This document shows, one piece after another, positions 40,301 through 50,688 of a DNA stretch of 50,688 bases (position 1 is the first letter of the stretch; every line of letters starts with the position of its first letter). Source of the DNA: Tubiluchus corallicola (taxonomy: Eukaryota > Priapulida > Priapulimorpha > Priapulimorphida > Tubiluchidae); contig JAQGDQ010000515.1 of NCBI GenBank assembly GCA_030141605.1, positions 42,501 through 93,188 on the forward strand, read 5' to 3'. The notes below the pieces were generated by a model that made no database searches, was not told where the DNA came from, and saw only the letters and a list, made by a program, of their open reading frames with translations. Made by a program: the position numbers and the translations under genes.

Positions 40301-43300
40301 CTGTAAATAAATAAACCCAATGTGGCCGTCAATTTCGTTACACTCAATGAGTTTTGCATTTTTAGCGAAACGTTAACGTTAAAAACACACCTAACAAATC
40401 CGAAATACGAAGCAATGGATTACTAGTTTTTTGATTTTATCACTGCCATGGAATACGCTTTTTCTTAAAAATTTAGAATACGTGATTGTAGCTGTGACCG
40501 AGGAAGATTTACCATTGATGATCTATGACTTGGTATATAAGACTGGGATAGTAATTTGTGAAGACGCACTGAATGTCTGGAATTTCGCCAAATTTTTCGG
40601 TTAGTTAGGCATTATCACGGTGGCCACTTCTGTCCACGCATTTGCAAGTTTGACAAATATGAAAGGAAATGGTGTTCACGACGGATGATTAGTGATGAAA
40701 TCAGTAATATGTTAAGTGTAATTTGATGGTTATTTTACTGCTAATTAGTAGGGGTCAAAGTCACAAATTCAGTTCGATTCGAATTTGCTTTCTGGTAGAG
40801 AATGCTCACCCCTACTAATTAGTCAAAATACAGCGAGTAAGTTTCATAGAAGCAGTGCATATCGGACCAATGGTTCCGAAGACAACAAGGGCAAAATTGA
40901 TTCATTTACATCTATATTTACTGAAGTTACGTGTTTTCGTTATGAACGAGTTGAATTCAGTGTGGCTGCATTTCCTACATCAATAAGTGGAGAAACATGT
41001 AAAATGGTGCAGAAAAGAATTCACCCATAAAGTCGAATTCAACCACAGTAAAACTGAATTCAAATAGTCAAAAGTATTGCAACGTCACAAAATTAAAAAC
41101 CGACAAAAAGTGTTACATGAACAACAGCAACGAGAGCAAAAACGACAATAAAATTACGGCAAAAGCGACCTATCTATAGAGTTACCTCGCGAGAGAATAA
41201 CACAAAAATATTCATTTAATAAAATGATAATAAAGCACTTTAAAAATGTGTTACAAATCTGCTTGTAATGGCGCCACAAGGAGACAGATAAACCCCCTAA
41301 CTTTTAAGACAATACTTTAAATTTCACAGCAATGGCAACAAACACTACCTACCCATCTGTAACAACTGCAAATGATTTATTATTTCCCAAGTCATGAGCT
41401 TCTAGCCAAGAGTCGGCTCTTTTGAGGACGGTACTGAAATCGTCAGCTCCGTCGACAGTTGCCTAAAAAGTAACAACATCGTATCCATAAAAGTAACAAC
41501 AGCTCGAGAGGAAACAAATTTTGTAAGTAATTATAACTTCATCTGTAGCTGCCATTATTGGAAAAACGAAGGATTTCATCCGTTCTGCTGAAATTCTTTG
41601 AGTTACATGAAAATTTGAGTTATATATTTTAAGTTAAGCGATGTATTTTGTGGGAAAAATGAAGGATTTCATCCATTCTGCTGAAATTCTTTGAGTTACA
41701 TGAAAATTTGAGTTATATATTTTAAGTTAAGCGATGTATTATGTGGGAAAAACGAAGGATTTCATCCGTTCTACTGAAATTCTTTGAGTTAGACAAAAAT
41801 TTGAGTTATATATTTTGAGTTAAGCGATGTATTTTGTGGGAAAAACGAAGGATTTCATCCGTTCTGCTGAAATTCTTTGAGTTACGCGAAAATTTGAGCT
41901 ATGCAATTTTGAGTTATGTGGAGTTTACTGTAGTTCTTTATTGTTCTTTCAGAATAGTTAACTATGCAACCTAAGCTTAATGTCTTCTCGTATGCGCTAC
42001 AATGATAAGCATAAAAATGTTTTTACAGCACAGTGAAAACTAGCCAATTCAAAAGAAAAGCAAACAGGTTTCGTCAATTCGCACAAAATGCACAACATCC
42101 TGCCATCAAACTTAACGTTCCTTCAAGAAACATCAAATCCTTCAAAAAAGATGCAACGAAAGTTTTCACCTGACTGATTCCGGTCAGCTGCGTGCAGAAC
42201 TCCGACAATTTCGGATGAACTTTTGGACGGACAAACGAGTGAAACTCATCCACCTGAAAAAAAGCATTCAGGTGTACTTAATCAACAGGTATTTCGCCTT
42301 GTATTTAATGCAGTCAGATGAATCCAGCAAAAGGTAAGAACAAATCTACATGCAAGACAAAAAAGTAGACATGAAAGAATATGCGAATGATCAAAAAGAT
42401 ATTAAACACGAATTTGGAAAGCAAGACTCTAGTCACACTATACAAGGCCCTAATTTAAAGGAAGACAGGATGATTTTTCATGTACTACCCCATTTTCAAG
42501 TCGGATAAAAAGTATACATTTTAACATAATTAATACTGCAAGTGTTTCTGAAAATTAAAGAATAGATTAAAAACTTAATTAATGGTGGAAGAGCCTAACT
42601 ATTCATGACATTACAAACTAACATAATTTTCAACAGCAAAAAAATTCCACGAGCGTGTTGCAGGTGTTTACGAAAGCGAAAATTGAAGTACAATTGCTAC
42701 TGTAAGATATTCAGTGTGTTGTACTAAAACTGGGCAAAGTTCTAAGATAAAAATTCGAATTTCAAATTTGATGCTGTGCTCACGCATGAGTTGTTACAAA
42801 CTAACACAACTGAACTGAGAAGTACAGCGCCTGTTTTTTGAGCAATGGATTTCCGAAATGCAGGTGCTAATGCTAGTCTAACTAGAGAATGGCGAAATGC
42901 ATGTCACAGCGAAGAACGCGAACGTGAAATTGTTTGTGTGGTAATAATTCTTTCACGTAAATCATTCCTGAAAAAATAGTACATTTCCTTTAATAAAATC
43001 ATCCTCATGAAATGGAGGTTAAGGAAATGTGATAACTAGGAAACCTTAATTGCCAACTTATGGACGATTTTGCTATGCAATCGCACATATTTACAAACTG
43101 TTAAGTGAGTTTACCATTTCTAACTTTTCGGTGTCGACGAGTACAATCGGAAATTCTATAATCTCGTGCTGGTACGTCACAGAATTGTAGGCTTGGCAAG
43201 TTGCTTCAAAGTCAATCACACACAGGTAATCGTACTGAGAAACCAGGCCGTTATCAACTGTCTCTTTCGGTTTCTTCTGCCTGGACAGTTTACGTCGCTT

Positions 43301-44248
43301 ATAAAAGCTTTTCAAACGCTTTTTTAGAACTTCTTTGTGCCCCCTTGTAAAAACAAAAAAAAATCCTTAAACTATTAATTACAGTCTCCCTCGCTACTTT
43401 GCGGTTTTGTCTATCGTGGACTCGCTGCTTCGCGGGTTTTCAAAAATATTAATGTAAAATATTTATCGCGGTATTTTCGCTGTTTTGCGAGTTTTTGCGG
43501 GACTCTGTCTAAAGTATTTTTGCACACGCGTAGTACGTATTGTACAGTAATGTGTAGATTTGATGAATTTTGCATAAAAAGAATCACAAAATGTATAAAA
43601 ATATATTAAAAATTTTAATTCTAACATTAAAAGAATATCATAAATCACAAAAAATTACCATTTACAGTAAATAGTGTATTTATTCGGCAGACCCACCAAG
43701 AACGAAATGTAGTACTTGCACCTGCTTGAGGTGCTACTTGGCGACGTGAGATTGTACACAACACACGATTAGTTGATTGATGGAAAGTTTTTTAAAAGGT
43801 ACATGTACAGTATGGGAAAAGTTATTAAGGGAATGGGAAAGGGTTATGCATATGAGTGTGGGGAGGGTTTATAAAGACTTAAAATAATGTATAACTACTA
43901 AAATAAGTATAGCGTCCCTACTTCGCGGAAATTCATTTATCGCGGGTGGGCCTGGAACAGAATGCCCGCGATAAGTGATGGAACACTGTATTGTAGAAAA
44001 AATGTAGTTCACTTATTAATATACAGATATGATAAAAATTTGCATTATTTATTATAATAAAGCAACCTGGAATCTAGATTCAAATCCCTCAATTTCTGTT
44101 TCAACATTTCTTTTGTCATTTTGTTTATTTCTCCATTACGAAGAGCAATTTCTTTATAAACAGGGTCGCTGAAATCACTTGTGGTGGGTAAACCCTTCTT
44201 GGCCGCAACAGCCGTCCAGCCTTCTTCACGATCAGGCGTAGAACTCAT
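39871..44248 (-). CDS. ERI1: ERI1, 3'-5' exoribonuclease with SAP domain (5 coding exons)
   Basis: Coding exons, 5' to 3': 44067-44248, 43115-43343, 42170-42253, 41353-41462 and 39871-40300; 344 residues, all junctions in frame. A SAP domain spans the first junction (NKMTKEMLKQKLRDLNLDSR then GHKEVLKKRL) and binds the histone mRNA stem-loop in known ERI1. The DEDDh exonuclease core shows DFEAT (Exo I Asp/Glu), TDGPWDM (Exo II), and HSGLDDARNIA (Exo III His and Asp), plus INEK near the end as in the human protein. Known roles are trimming of histone mRNA, 5.8S rRNA and small RNAs. The C-terminus ends in an acidic/basic tail (ESEEEEKERGK). The length matches human ERI1 (349). An acceptor just 5' of the ATG implies a separate non-coding first exon. 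Confidence 0.95.
41353..41462 (-). CDS. ERI1: ERI1 exon 4
   Basis: Acceptor TTTTTAG|GCAACTG; donor GATGG|GTAGGT. It encodes ATVDGADDFSTVLKRADSWL to FAVVTDG. Confidence 0.95.
41567..41935. repeat. About 93-bp tandem array in ERI1 intron 4, ending in a MITE-like terminus
   Basis: Four units of GGATTTCATCCGTTCTGCTG and GTTAAGCGATGTATTTTGTG start near 41571, 41663, 41757 and 41850. The array ends GAGTTATGTGGAGTTTACTG TAG, the reverse of the element end at 26514. Confidence 0.88.
42170..42253 (-). CDS. ERI1: ERI1 exon 3
   Basis: 28 codons, phase 0 at both sides. Acceptor TTTTTTCAG|GTGGATGAG; donor AGTCAG|GTGAAA. It encodes VDEFHSFVRPKVHPKLSEFC to LTGISQ. Confidence 0.95.
42455..42995 (-). mobile_element. 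MITE family 1 copy in ERI1 intron 2
   Basis: Starts TTAAAGGAAGACAGGATGAT and shows the inner features of the family, but stops near TTTCCTTTAATAAAATC, so the far end is truncated. Confidence 0.72.
43115..43343 (-). CDS. ERI1: ERI1 exon 2
   Basis: Acceptor TTTTACAAG|GGGGCACA; donor GAAATG|GTAAAC. It encodes GHKEVLKKRLKSFYKRRKL, then DYLCVIDFEATCQ and HEIIEFPIVLVDTEKLEM. Confidence 0.95.
43380..43990. mobile_element. TA-flanked MITE, family 4, copy 1 (ERI1 intron 1)
   Basis: Starts TACAGTCTCCCTCGCTACTT and ends GATAAGTGATGGAACACTGT A. The terminal inverted repeats read CAGTGTTCCCTC(A)CTTATCGCGG with TA on both sides, as in pogo/Tc1-type elements. 611 bp, no transposase. It shares a short non-functional frame with copy 2. 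Confidence 0.82.
44067..44248 (-). CDS. ERI1: ERI1 first coding exon
   Basis: ATG at 44246-44248, preceded by an acceptor-like TTTACAG|GAGAAG. The donor is TTCCAG|GTTGCT. It encodes MSSTPDREEGWTAVAAKKG and the first SAP helix. Confidence 0.93.
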
Positions 44249-44350
44249 CTTCTCCTGTAAATGCAAGAAACTGAACATTTGTCAAATCTGCCGTCTTAGT
44301 TCCCACTAAGAACTAAGTGCATTCTCTTTAACTCCTTTAAGACCGCAAGC

Positions 44351-44886
44351 ATTTGCAGGGATGAGAATGACAAATTGCAAAAAACTCTGAAACAGGCCGG
44401 GGGTTTGGGGGCCGCGTAGGCCCCCATGGGGGTTCAGGGGGGGCGAAGCCCCCTTGGAGCCAGCAACAAATTGCAATTTTGTGACCATAGAGAGCCTCTA
44501 AGTGGACTTAAAATATCAGTTACCTTGTTTCATGCATAATTTAAAATACCCAACTATCAAGGATACATGATACCTAATTGTCTCAAAAACGCCTAAGTAC
44601 TGGCCGCTCCAATGCAAAAGTATATAAAAACTGTCTGCAATTGACTTAAATAACTCTGCACAATTGATTCTATATTTTTATACATAGAGATATACACGTG
44701 GTTACAGTGATGTACGTGATGTAAACAAAGTAACGGCCTGCCAACTAGCGGTCAGCTTGTGAAATAATGTACTGGGTCCGTAAAAATTTTCTCAACGAAT
44801 TTACGCGATTTACAAAAATGGCACTATTGGTCTTCCAAAAACTCGGAATTCCGCGAATCCACGGAAAATTCTCATCCCTGCAAATA
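44351..44886. mobile_element. hAT-like MITE upstream of ERI1
   Basis: Ends ATTTGCAGGGATGAGAAT and, reversed, ATTTGCAGGGATGAGAAT: an 18-bp perfect inverted repeat with CAGGG cores. The interior has a GC-rich block (GGGGGCCGCGTAGGCCCCC) near the left end and the dispersed ATGCAAAAGTATATAAAAAC repeat. A clear 8-bp target duplication was not found. It lies about 100 bp upstream of the ERI1 start codon, probably in the promoter or first intron. Confidence 0.7.
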
Positions 44887-45311
44887 TAATGCACGTGTGA
44901 GAGTGGAGTACGCCACTACCCGAAGTACGACACCTCTGCAATAGCGCATGTGCTAAATTTGTGGAAAAGCAGTGTCGTACATGGGCAGCCCAAATAGGGC
45001 ACTGACGATTTCTGCCGAGAATCAAGAATTATGACATAATAAAACTAAATTTGTTTTAGAAAAAAGTAACTTCAAAATAAGGATAATAATAATTTGACAA
45101 TTTATTTAATGTACTTTTTACAATAGTATCATCATTATTATTAGCTCATTTATTATCATCATAACATTAAACTAAGTAGCTAATGCTTTCAGAAACCATG
45201 CAGGGCACATAGCTCGCTAACCCGTTTACTTAGTATAAAACAATTATTTGTTCAAGAGGGAGTGAAGCTGATCAGCTGTCTTTTCGAAACAAAATAAAAA
45301 ATGATATAATT

Positions 45312-45750
45312 TACCGTATTTTCCCATGTATAAGAGACCCTTGTGTATAAGAGACCCCTTCAATTTTTAGGCAAAAATTCTGGAAAAAAGTTTTTTGGTA
45401 ATGAATAACTTTATTCATCATAGAAATCATTAAATTCCTCATCACTCTCATCAAAAATATCAACTGGAGTCAGACCTTCAGCAATTCCAGCCAGTTCATC
45501 ATCAGAGGAGTCACTCTGCTCAAAAATGGCATTGTCCTCTGTGCCGTCCATGGCATTGGAGATGCCAAACTTCTTGAAAGATTTAATAATGACCTCTGGC
45601 TTTACACCATTCCATGCCTTGAGGACCCAGCTGCAGACTTCTCCAAGGGTTGACGTATCAAAGACTTACTCCCATGTATAAGAGACCCCCTATTTTTAAA
45701 GTAAAAATTCTGAGCAAAAAAAGGTCTCTTATACATGGGAAAATACGGTA
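45312..45750 (-). mobile_element. Internally deleted pogo/Tigger-type transposon
   Basis: A 28-bp perfect terminal inverted repeat (TACCGTATTTTCCCATGTAT and eight more bases) with TA at both ends, and internal repeats of the same TGTATAAGAGACCC motif. Between them, on the minus strand at about 45406-45660, sits a transposase C-terminal fragment: WVLKAWNGVKPEVIIKSFKK, then ISNAMDGTED, then an acidic end to a TAA stop. SF.K.GI.NA.DG.ED is typical of the pogo/Tigger DDE family. The catalytic core is absent. Confidence 0.85.
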
Positions 45751-45982
45751 ATAATATACTGTATTATTACTTCGGGATATTTTCACTTGGGAATGTTTGC
45801 ACACCTACCAGCTATTTTATGGCTGATGTTTATAACAAGAATGCTGGACTACATATTATAGTGAGAAAACCTGCTAGTGGAGTCACCTAGGTGTTGATGA
45901 CAATCTAATGTATGTGCAATTTGTCGCAATTACAGTCGAAGAACTATTTATCTCAAAAGTTATATTATAGCTACTGGAGATT

Positions 45983-46035
<53 letters not shown>

Positions 46036-47220
46036 AGCAAATGTTGGAATCGCCTAAAACCGAGCTTATTTCACTTCAAAAAGATTAATATTGGCCGTTC
46101 TACTAGCCCAGAATAAGATTATTTTCTTTACCAGCTGTGTAATAAATTATTCAACGTTTACTGACGTTTTCAATTATTATTATTAAATAAAGAATGACGA
46201 CTGACGCTGCCAGTCCGGTTAACGACTCAATTCGTGACGTGTCTCTGGTCTCCTACTTGGGCAGCCCATGTACGATACTTCTTACTCGGGCTAGTGGGTT
46301 ATTCGGCGCCCAACATATGAACAAAATAAAATGTTTATTCTAATAAATACGTATTGAGTTGACTTTGTATACCACCAACAATTCATAAATTGATTTGGAA
46401 CTAATACTACTCAGTAATAGCATTACGTTCAGTACGTTCTCTAGCTCTTATTGATCTGCTATGTACTATACTCTCTGTGAAGGAGAATAACTAAGCTGAC
46501 TAGTAAATATGCCTCTTCGCCGTGATTTAATCATAGAAATAATACAGTACGTCAGGATAAAACTCTTCGAAAAATCAGTGTTCAGTCTATTTCATCGGTG
46601 TCACCTGTGGATGGTTTTGAGCAACACAGCAACGGCAATATGGCAAATCCTATCAGCATCTCGGCTTGACAAGAAACGATTACCCATATTGTTTTGCTCG
46701 TGGCGGGTAGAAGCAAAGGCTAGGGAGCTTTTTCAACACTTTATGTATGTACGAAAATTTTAATTACTTGTCTTTACTAAAAGTTTTGAAAGTTGTAACC
46801 AATTTTATGTTGAAAAAGCGGCCAATATAATAACGTTACGTTGAGTTAGTTGTCTGCTTATGCGAATTTTTTTCGTGACTATATAATAATAATTTATTAT
46901 AGTAATCAGTATGTTAACGAATGACAGCATAATACTAGGAACCTTATTACATGTGTAACAGCATTATGATAATGATCAACGGGAGTGGATTTTTGACAAT
47001 TTTACTGCAACCTGCGTTTTGCTTTTACTATTTTTGTACGTCAGCATATTTATTCTGTATATAACCATATTTTGGTATAATTAATAGTAATTTCCTATAA
47101 GTTTTTTCCTTACCTTGAACGCTTAATTGGACTTTTTATGAGGTCAGCTGCCAGAGGGACTTAGCTTAGTCTGACAATAAATTTCACCATAAATATCCGC
47201 CTCCTTTTCAACAATGATCA
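45751..47220. other. Gene-poor stretch with a (CTA)n tract
   Basis: 45967-46035 is about 23 units of CTA/ACT. The 84-residue frame at 46509-46763 shows no family signal or splice support. Upstream HAUS1 exons should lie here, but I could not find them. Confidence 0.45.
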
Positions 47221-47290
47221 ATGGACGAAGCAGCGAATAAAATTGTATGCGATGAATACAGGGAGAGAATTCGGCATTACGAAGACGAAG
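47221..47290 (+). CDS. HAUS1: HAUS1-like exon (augmin subunit), upstream part
   Basis: It encodes NKIVCDEYRERIRHYEDE and exits in phase 1 at GAAG|GTACGT, joining exactly to the exon at 49599 (GCC, Ala). The product aligns with the human HAUS1 stretch around LKQKASEYESEA. The 5' boundary is open: either ATG at 47221 (an in-frame TGA lies six bases upstream) or an acceptor GAAGCAG ending at 47233. If the ATG is the start, the usual N-terminal roughly 45 residues are missing. HAUS1 is a coiled-coil subunit of augmin, which recruits gamma-tubulin to spindle microtubules. Confidence 0.55.
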
Positions 47291-47439
47291 GTACGTATAT
47301 GGCAGAGCATTTCATTGAATTGTTTAAAAAATTTGTGACTCTGAAAAAGCACATTCAAGGTTCGCAAACTATGAAACTTTGGTTACTGTGAATTGTGTTT
47401 TTACAAAATCATGAAAATTGTTCATAAAATATTAAAGCA

Positions 47440-47700
47440 CAAGAAAAACTCTTTGTAAATAAAACTTAAAAATCGTATTAAAATTACCAGAAGGCTCGTG
47501 CACCTATGGGCAGTAACGCTGCATAAAACTTGTAAATTTAAACTCCCACGATGACCGTTTGGTGCAGCCATTTTAATGCTAGGTCGTTTGAAACAAGTTT
47601 AGATAGCATTGTGTAAAGTTTGAAAAAATAATCAGAGCATGCGTAGCACATTCTTAACTAACTAAGCAAAAATATAAATTATTTTACATTGTCAATAATG
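47440..47700 (-). mobile_element. Dispersed repeat family 3 copy in HAUS1-like intron
   Basis: The reverse complement (TATTGACAATGTAAAATAAT to AAATGGCTGCACCAAACGGT and beyond) matches 17427-17650. Confidence 0.7.
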
Positions 47701-47866
47701 CGTTGGTTTTTTTGTGAAACACTGGTGCACCCTGGGAAGGTGGTGCAGAGCTGTTTTACCAGCTGTCATAAACATTTTTAATCATTAAAAAAAAATTTTC
47801 AGTTACACAGGTCTTTCATACAGGTAAGTGTAATATGACTTTATATGAGAACAAGTTTTTTTGTGA

Positions 47867-48437
47867 TACAGTGTTCCCTCGCTACTTAGCTGTTCGTTTA
47901 TCGCGGACTCGCTGTTTCGCGGGTTTCCAAAAATATTAATGTAACATATTTATCTTGGCATTTTTGCTGTTTCGCGGGTTTTTGAGGTACTCTGTCTAAA
48001 GTATTTTTGCACATGCGAATTTTGCATAAAAAATCACAAAATGCATAAAAATATATTAAAAATATTAATTCTAACATCAAAAGAATATTATAAATCATAA
48101 AAATTACCATTTACTGTAAATAGTGTTTTTATTCGGCTGATGAATAAACGAAATGTAGTAGTTGCGCCCGCTTGAGATGCTACAAGGTTTAAGAGTTTAA
48201 AACATGTTTATTAACATTTAAGTAAAGTTTTTTAAAAGATACATGTACAGTATGGGAAAAGTTATTAAGGGAATGGAAAAGGGTTATGTATAAGAGTGTG
48301 GGGAGGGTTTATAAAGACTTAAAATAATGTATAACTTTAATGTAAAATAAGTATAGCGTCCCTGCTTCGCGGAAATTCACTTATCGCAGGTGGGCCTGAA
48401 ACGGAACACCTGCCGCGATAAGTGAGGGAACATTGTA
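47867..48437. mobile_element. TA-flanked MITE, family 4, copy 2
   Basis: Starts TACAGTGTTCCCTCGCTACT and ends GATAAGTGAGGGAACATTGT A. 571 bp, and similar to 43380-43990 throughout, including ACATGTACAGTATGGGAAAA near 48240. Confidence 0.85.
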
Positions 48438-48560
48438 GTTCGAAACTTTGTATCCTTTTTTCCTTTGCTTTGCTGTGGGGATCTTTTGTTCGTTATATTG
48501 ATGAAAAACTTTAAACCTTAAATGCGGTACTAAGCCTAACTGTAACAGCTTTGTAACTTT

Positions 48561-48603
48561 GTTCCGTTATAGGCCCACCCGCGATAAGTGAGGGAACACT
48601 GTA
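48561..48603. mobile_element. Family 4 solo 3' end
   Basis: GGCCCACCCGCGATAAGTGA GGGAACACTGTA repeats the right terminus of family 4, 160 bp beyond copy 2. Confidence 0.75.
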
Positions 48604-49233
48604 TACTACAAACTTTCCATTTCTTCCTTTTAGGTACAGGGGAATGGGAATCGGGATAACAGCGAATGGATTTGCCCTAATTCTGTAGTTTGCTGTGATT
48701 ACACCGTAGGTGAATTTGGGCGTAGATGAATCGAGACATCAGTTACAGAGTTATCATGTGCTCACGGTTTTTTAAAGTAAAAGCCCCAGCTCACTAGTAA
48801 TTTTTAGCATAAGTTTTAGGAATATGTGTGGAAATGATATTCCGTTCATTCTTGTAAAATAATTGAGTAAGTTATTGGTCGATTTTACATACGCCAGTTG
48901 CTTTACGCACACAAATCAGCGCTTGAACGAGCATTCACTAATGACTTCAAGGCAGGAGTGATCACGTGCTTAGTAATGAATCGGCATATTTTAGTCTCAG
49001 CTGTGTTTACTGTTTACACACAATCATCACGAGTACAGCTATAACCGTCTAGTGTCCGCTTTGGGGTTGGGAAACTTAAAAAGGGCTAACTCCATCTCTT
49101 CTTCCCTTACTGCAGCCTCCTGCTACACAAATTCTGGGCATTTTGCATCTCGTGTAATACTATAATAAATAACGTACAAAAAATATACACAATACAAAAC
49201 ACGTAGAAGCTCGTCAGTCAGATCGGAACTCAC

Positions 49234-49345
49234 CACAGCAACTACAGCAGACACAAATATCCCATAATGCTTTTCAAGCAGTCCTGCCATGACTTCATTC
49301 ACGATGTGTAGCCGAAGTTTGGCGAGTGAAGATAGCGGAGATACG
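49234..49345 (-). CDS. Possible exon of an unassigned minus-strand gene
   Basis: An open frame with VNEVMAGLLEKHYGIFVSAV ending at a good donor GCTGTG|GTGAGT (plus-strand 49228-49233). It is amphipathic and looks protein-like, but no acceptor, start or family could be settled. It would be antisense inside the HAUS1-like intron, so the evidence is thin. Confidence 0.25.
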
Positions 49346-49598
49346 GTACAGCAAATGTTCAAATTGATGAGATCCAACACGTTTTATTCATTAATTTACG
49401 TAATTAGTTGCATGCTTAAAAACTGAGGTTTTCGCTTTTGCTAGTACTTTTCTGCTTTACGATGTTAGTTTTCACAATTATAAAAAATGACTGGGCGTTT
49501 ACTTTAAATTAACCAAGCTTTGCAATGAGCCGTTGAGAATCTGTTTTACTTCTTTCTTTTAGCATTTATTTCATGTTGAAATTAACTCTGTTCTCTAG

Positions 49599-49731
49599 CC
49601 AAACGGATGGGGAAAATCTTAGAGCGTATCGGGATTCGAGAGGCGGACCTTTCTCCGACTACGCAGGGCCATGTTCGCAGCCTGGCGGAACTCGCAGTCG
49701 AAGCTGAAATTAAAGACGTGTCTCTAACCAG
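49599..49731 (+). CDS. HAUS1: HAUS1-like exon, downstream part
   Basis: Acceptor TTCTCTAG|CCAAACGG; donor ACCAG|GTAAGC. It encodes KRMGKILERIGIREADLSP, then HVRSLAELAVEAEIKDVSLT. The segment resembles human HAUS1 around NFSP...LNALVDSAVALETKDTSL, and the reading phase agrees with the exon at 47221-47290. Later exons lie beyond the window. Confidence 0.65.
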
Positions 49732-49832
49732 GTAAGCAGTTTCTGAGAGACTTTGGCAAAATGCAGTAGATAAATGTCCCCTAATTAATATAAGACCAGT
49801 AAATATGGGACAGTCAACTCGTATGCCTACAG

Positions 49833-50301
49833 CAGGGGTGTGCAAATTGCGGCCCGCCGAGAGAACAAGAGATTTCTCAACCTTATGAAAGTGCGGCCCG
49901 GGCGATTAATTGAGTGTATTCAGCTGAAGTCCGTGCCACGATTCCAAAGATACTGCGGGTAGTTTTTTCTACTAGATTGGATGCTATTAACCCTTACAAG
50001 ACGGTTGTAGCTTAATGTCACTGTACTACACAGACTATGTGATACACATTACTAATATGCATTGTAATGAAATTAACACTATCTGTCCTGAAAGTAGAAA
50101 TATATAATTTGTAATATAAATTTTAATAACTTCTAAAATAGTTTCTCGAGTGTAGTAGTAATAATGTACGCTGGTCGGATGCTAAAAAAATCGTTATTAG
50201 GCCTTTCTGTACTTGGCTTCTTGATCAAACTGCCTGTGGCCCGCAGGAATTGCGGGAAAGTTTAATGTGGCCCGACTAGTCAGATAATTTGCACACCCCT
50301 G
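49833..50301. mobile_element. hAT (Charlie-like) MITE with near-perfect 8-bp target duplication
   Basis: Ends CAGGGGTGTGCAAATTGCGG and, reversed, CAGGGGTGTGCAAATTATCT. The flanks are GCCTACAG (49825-49832) and GCCTACAC (50302-50309), 7 of 8 identical. The internal GCGGCCCG strings are typical of Charlie/MER-type hAT MITEs. No transposase. Confidence 0.87.
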
Positions 50302-50309
50302 GCCTACAC

Positions 50310-50688
50310 AATGACTCTAGCATACAACAATGATTCCCATTCATTCAACAGACTGAAATGTACTTTACCAGCTGTACATACAGAGAGGTTATGATGAAAC
50401 AGTCGACTTTAAATTCAGTGTGACCTTCATTAAGAATGATTTTCATTCTAGGAAACGGGACTCAAATTTCAAATGCCTATCTTAAAAAATTGACAAAATA
50501 CCAAAAATATTCTTTTTCTGTAACTAGGACTTATTAATAAGAGAAAATTTATCTATGTAGCCTAATGAGCCTTCTCTTAATGAACAAAGCAGTTCAATTC
50601 TTTTAGCTTTATTTTCAAACACTTAACTATTTGTTACTGTATCAATTTCTTTACTGGTCTGCTTAATCAGTACTTATTTGGCTTTTGT
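50310..50688. other. HAUS1-like intron to window edge; nothing recognised
   Basis: No exon with credible splice sites is visible. Confidence 0.4.

Noticed and set aside
46509-46763. 84-residue open frame as a HAUS1 first exon
   Set aside because: No resemblance to the HAUS1 N-terminus and no donor in suitable phase.

Overview
This is a window of AT-rich animal nuclear DNA. It holds intron-rich genes with GT-AG splicing, no operon-like packing, long simple-sequence arrays and many short non-autonomous DNA transposons. The protein matches are clearly metazoan. The heavy microsatellite and MITE load suggests a marine invertebrate, possibly a mollusc or other lophotrochozoan, but the species cannot be fixed from the sequence alone.

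Layout. 1-13.9 kb is mostly repeats: ATT/ATC and GAT blocks, a 101-bp satellite inside a terminal-inverted-repeat element, a 44-bp array, a (GA)n tract and a duplicated ATT/ATC block. One likely exon of an unassigned minus-strand gene lies at 1644-1948. At 13.97-15.01 kb is an intronless minus-strand UBASH3/TULA-type histidine phosphatase that keeps UBA and phosphatase domains but lacks SH3 and 2H domains. From 15.84 to 34.22 kb on the plus strand is TMCO4 (DUF726 alpha/beta-hydrolase membrane protein). Twelve exons join in frame at every junction; the extreme 5' end is missing. From 39.87 to 44.25 kb on the minus strand is ERI1 (3'-5' exoribonuclease), five coding exons giving 344 residues. 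At 47.2-49.7 kb on the plus strand are two exons that look like HAUS1 (augmin subunit), running off the right edge.

The most unusual feature is in TMCO4. Several tandem arrays appear to have grown from, or onto, splice boundaries. Intron 3 holds 16 further copies of a unit that includes the last codons of exon 3 plus its 5' splice site. Intron 7 starts with an array whose unit resembles the exon 7 donor boundary. The 3' splice region of intron 10 is triplicated. Intron 11 carries a GTAG array rich in AG|GTAAGT-like sites. The last exon encodes a lineage-specific acidic tail with six exact-period 20-residue repeats and then an apparent late frameshift.

The transposon content includes a TTAA-flanked MITE family with about nine copies or fragments, one ending six bases before a TMCO4 splice acceptor. 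There are also two other dispersed families, three hAT-like elements (two with 8-bp target duplications), a pogo/Tigger-type element keeping a transposase C-terminus, and paired TA-flanked MITEs. No rRNA, CRISPR array or autonomous retroelement was seen. One degenerate tRNA-Thr-like sequence is present.

The genes are not functionally linked in any obvious way: ERI1 acts in histone mRNA, 5.8S rRNA and small-RNA 3' trimming, HAUS1 in spindle microtubule nucleation, TMCO4 is a membrane hydrolase-like protein, and the UBASH3-like protein is a phosphatase.
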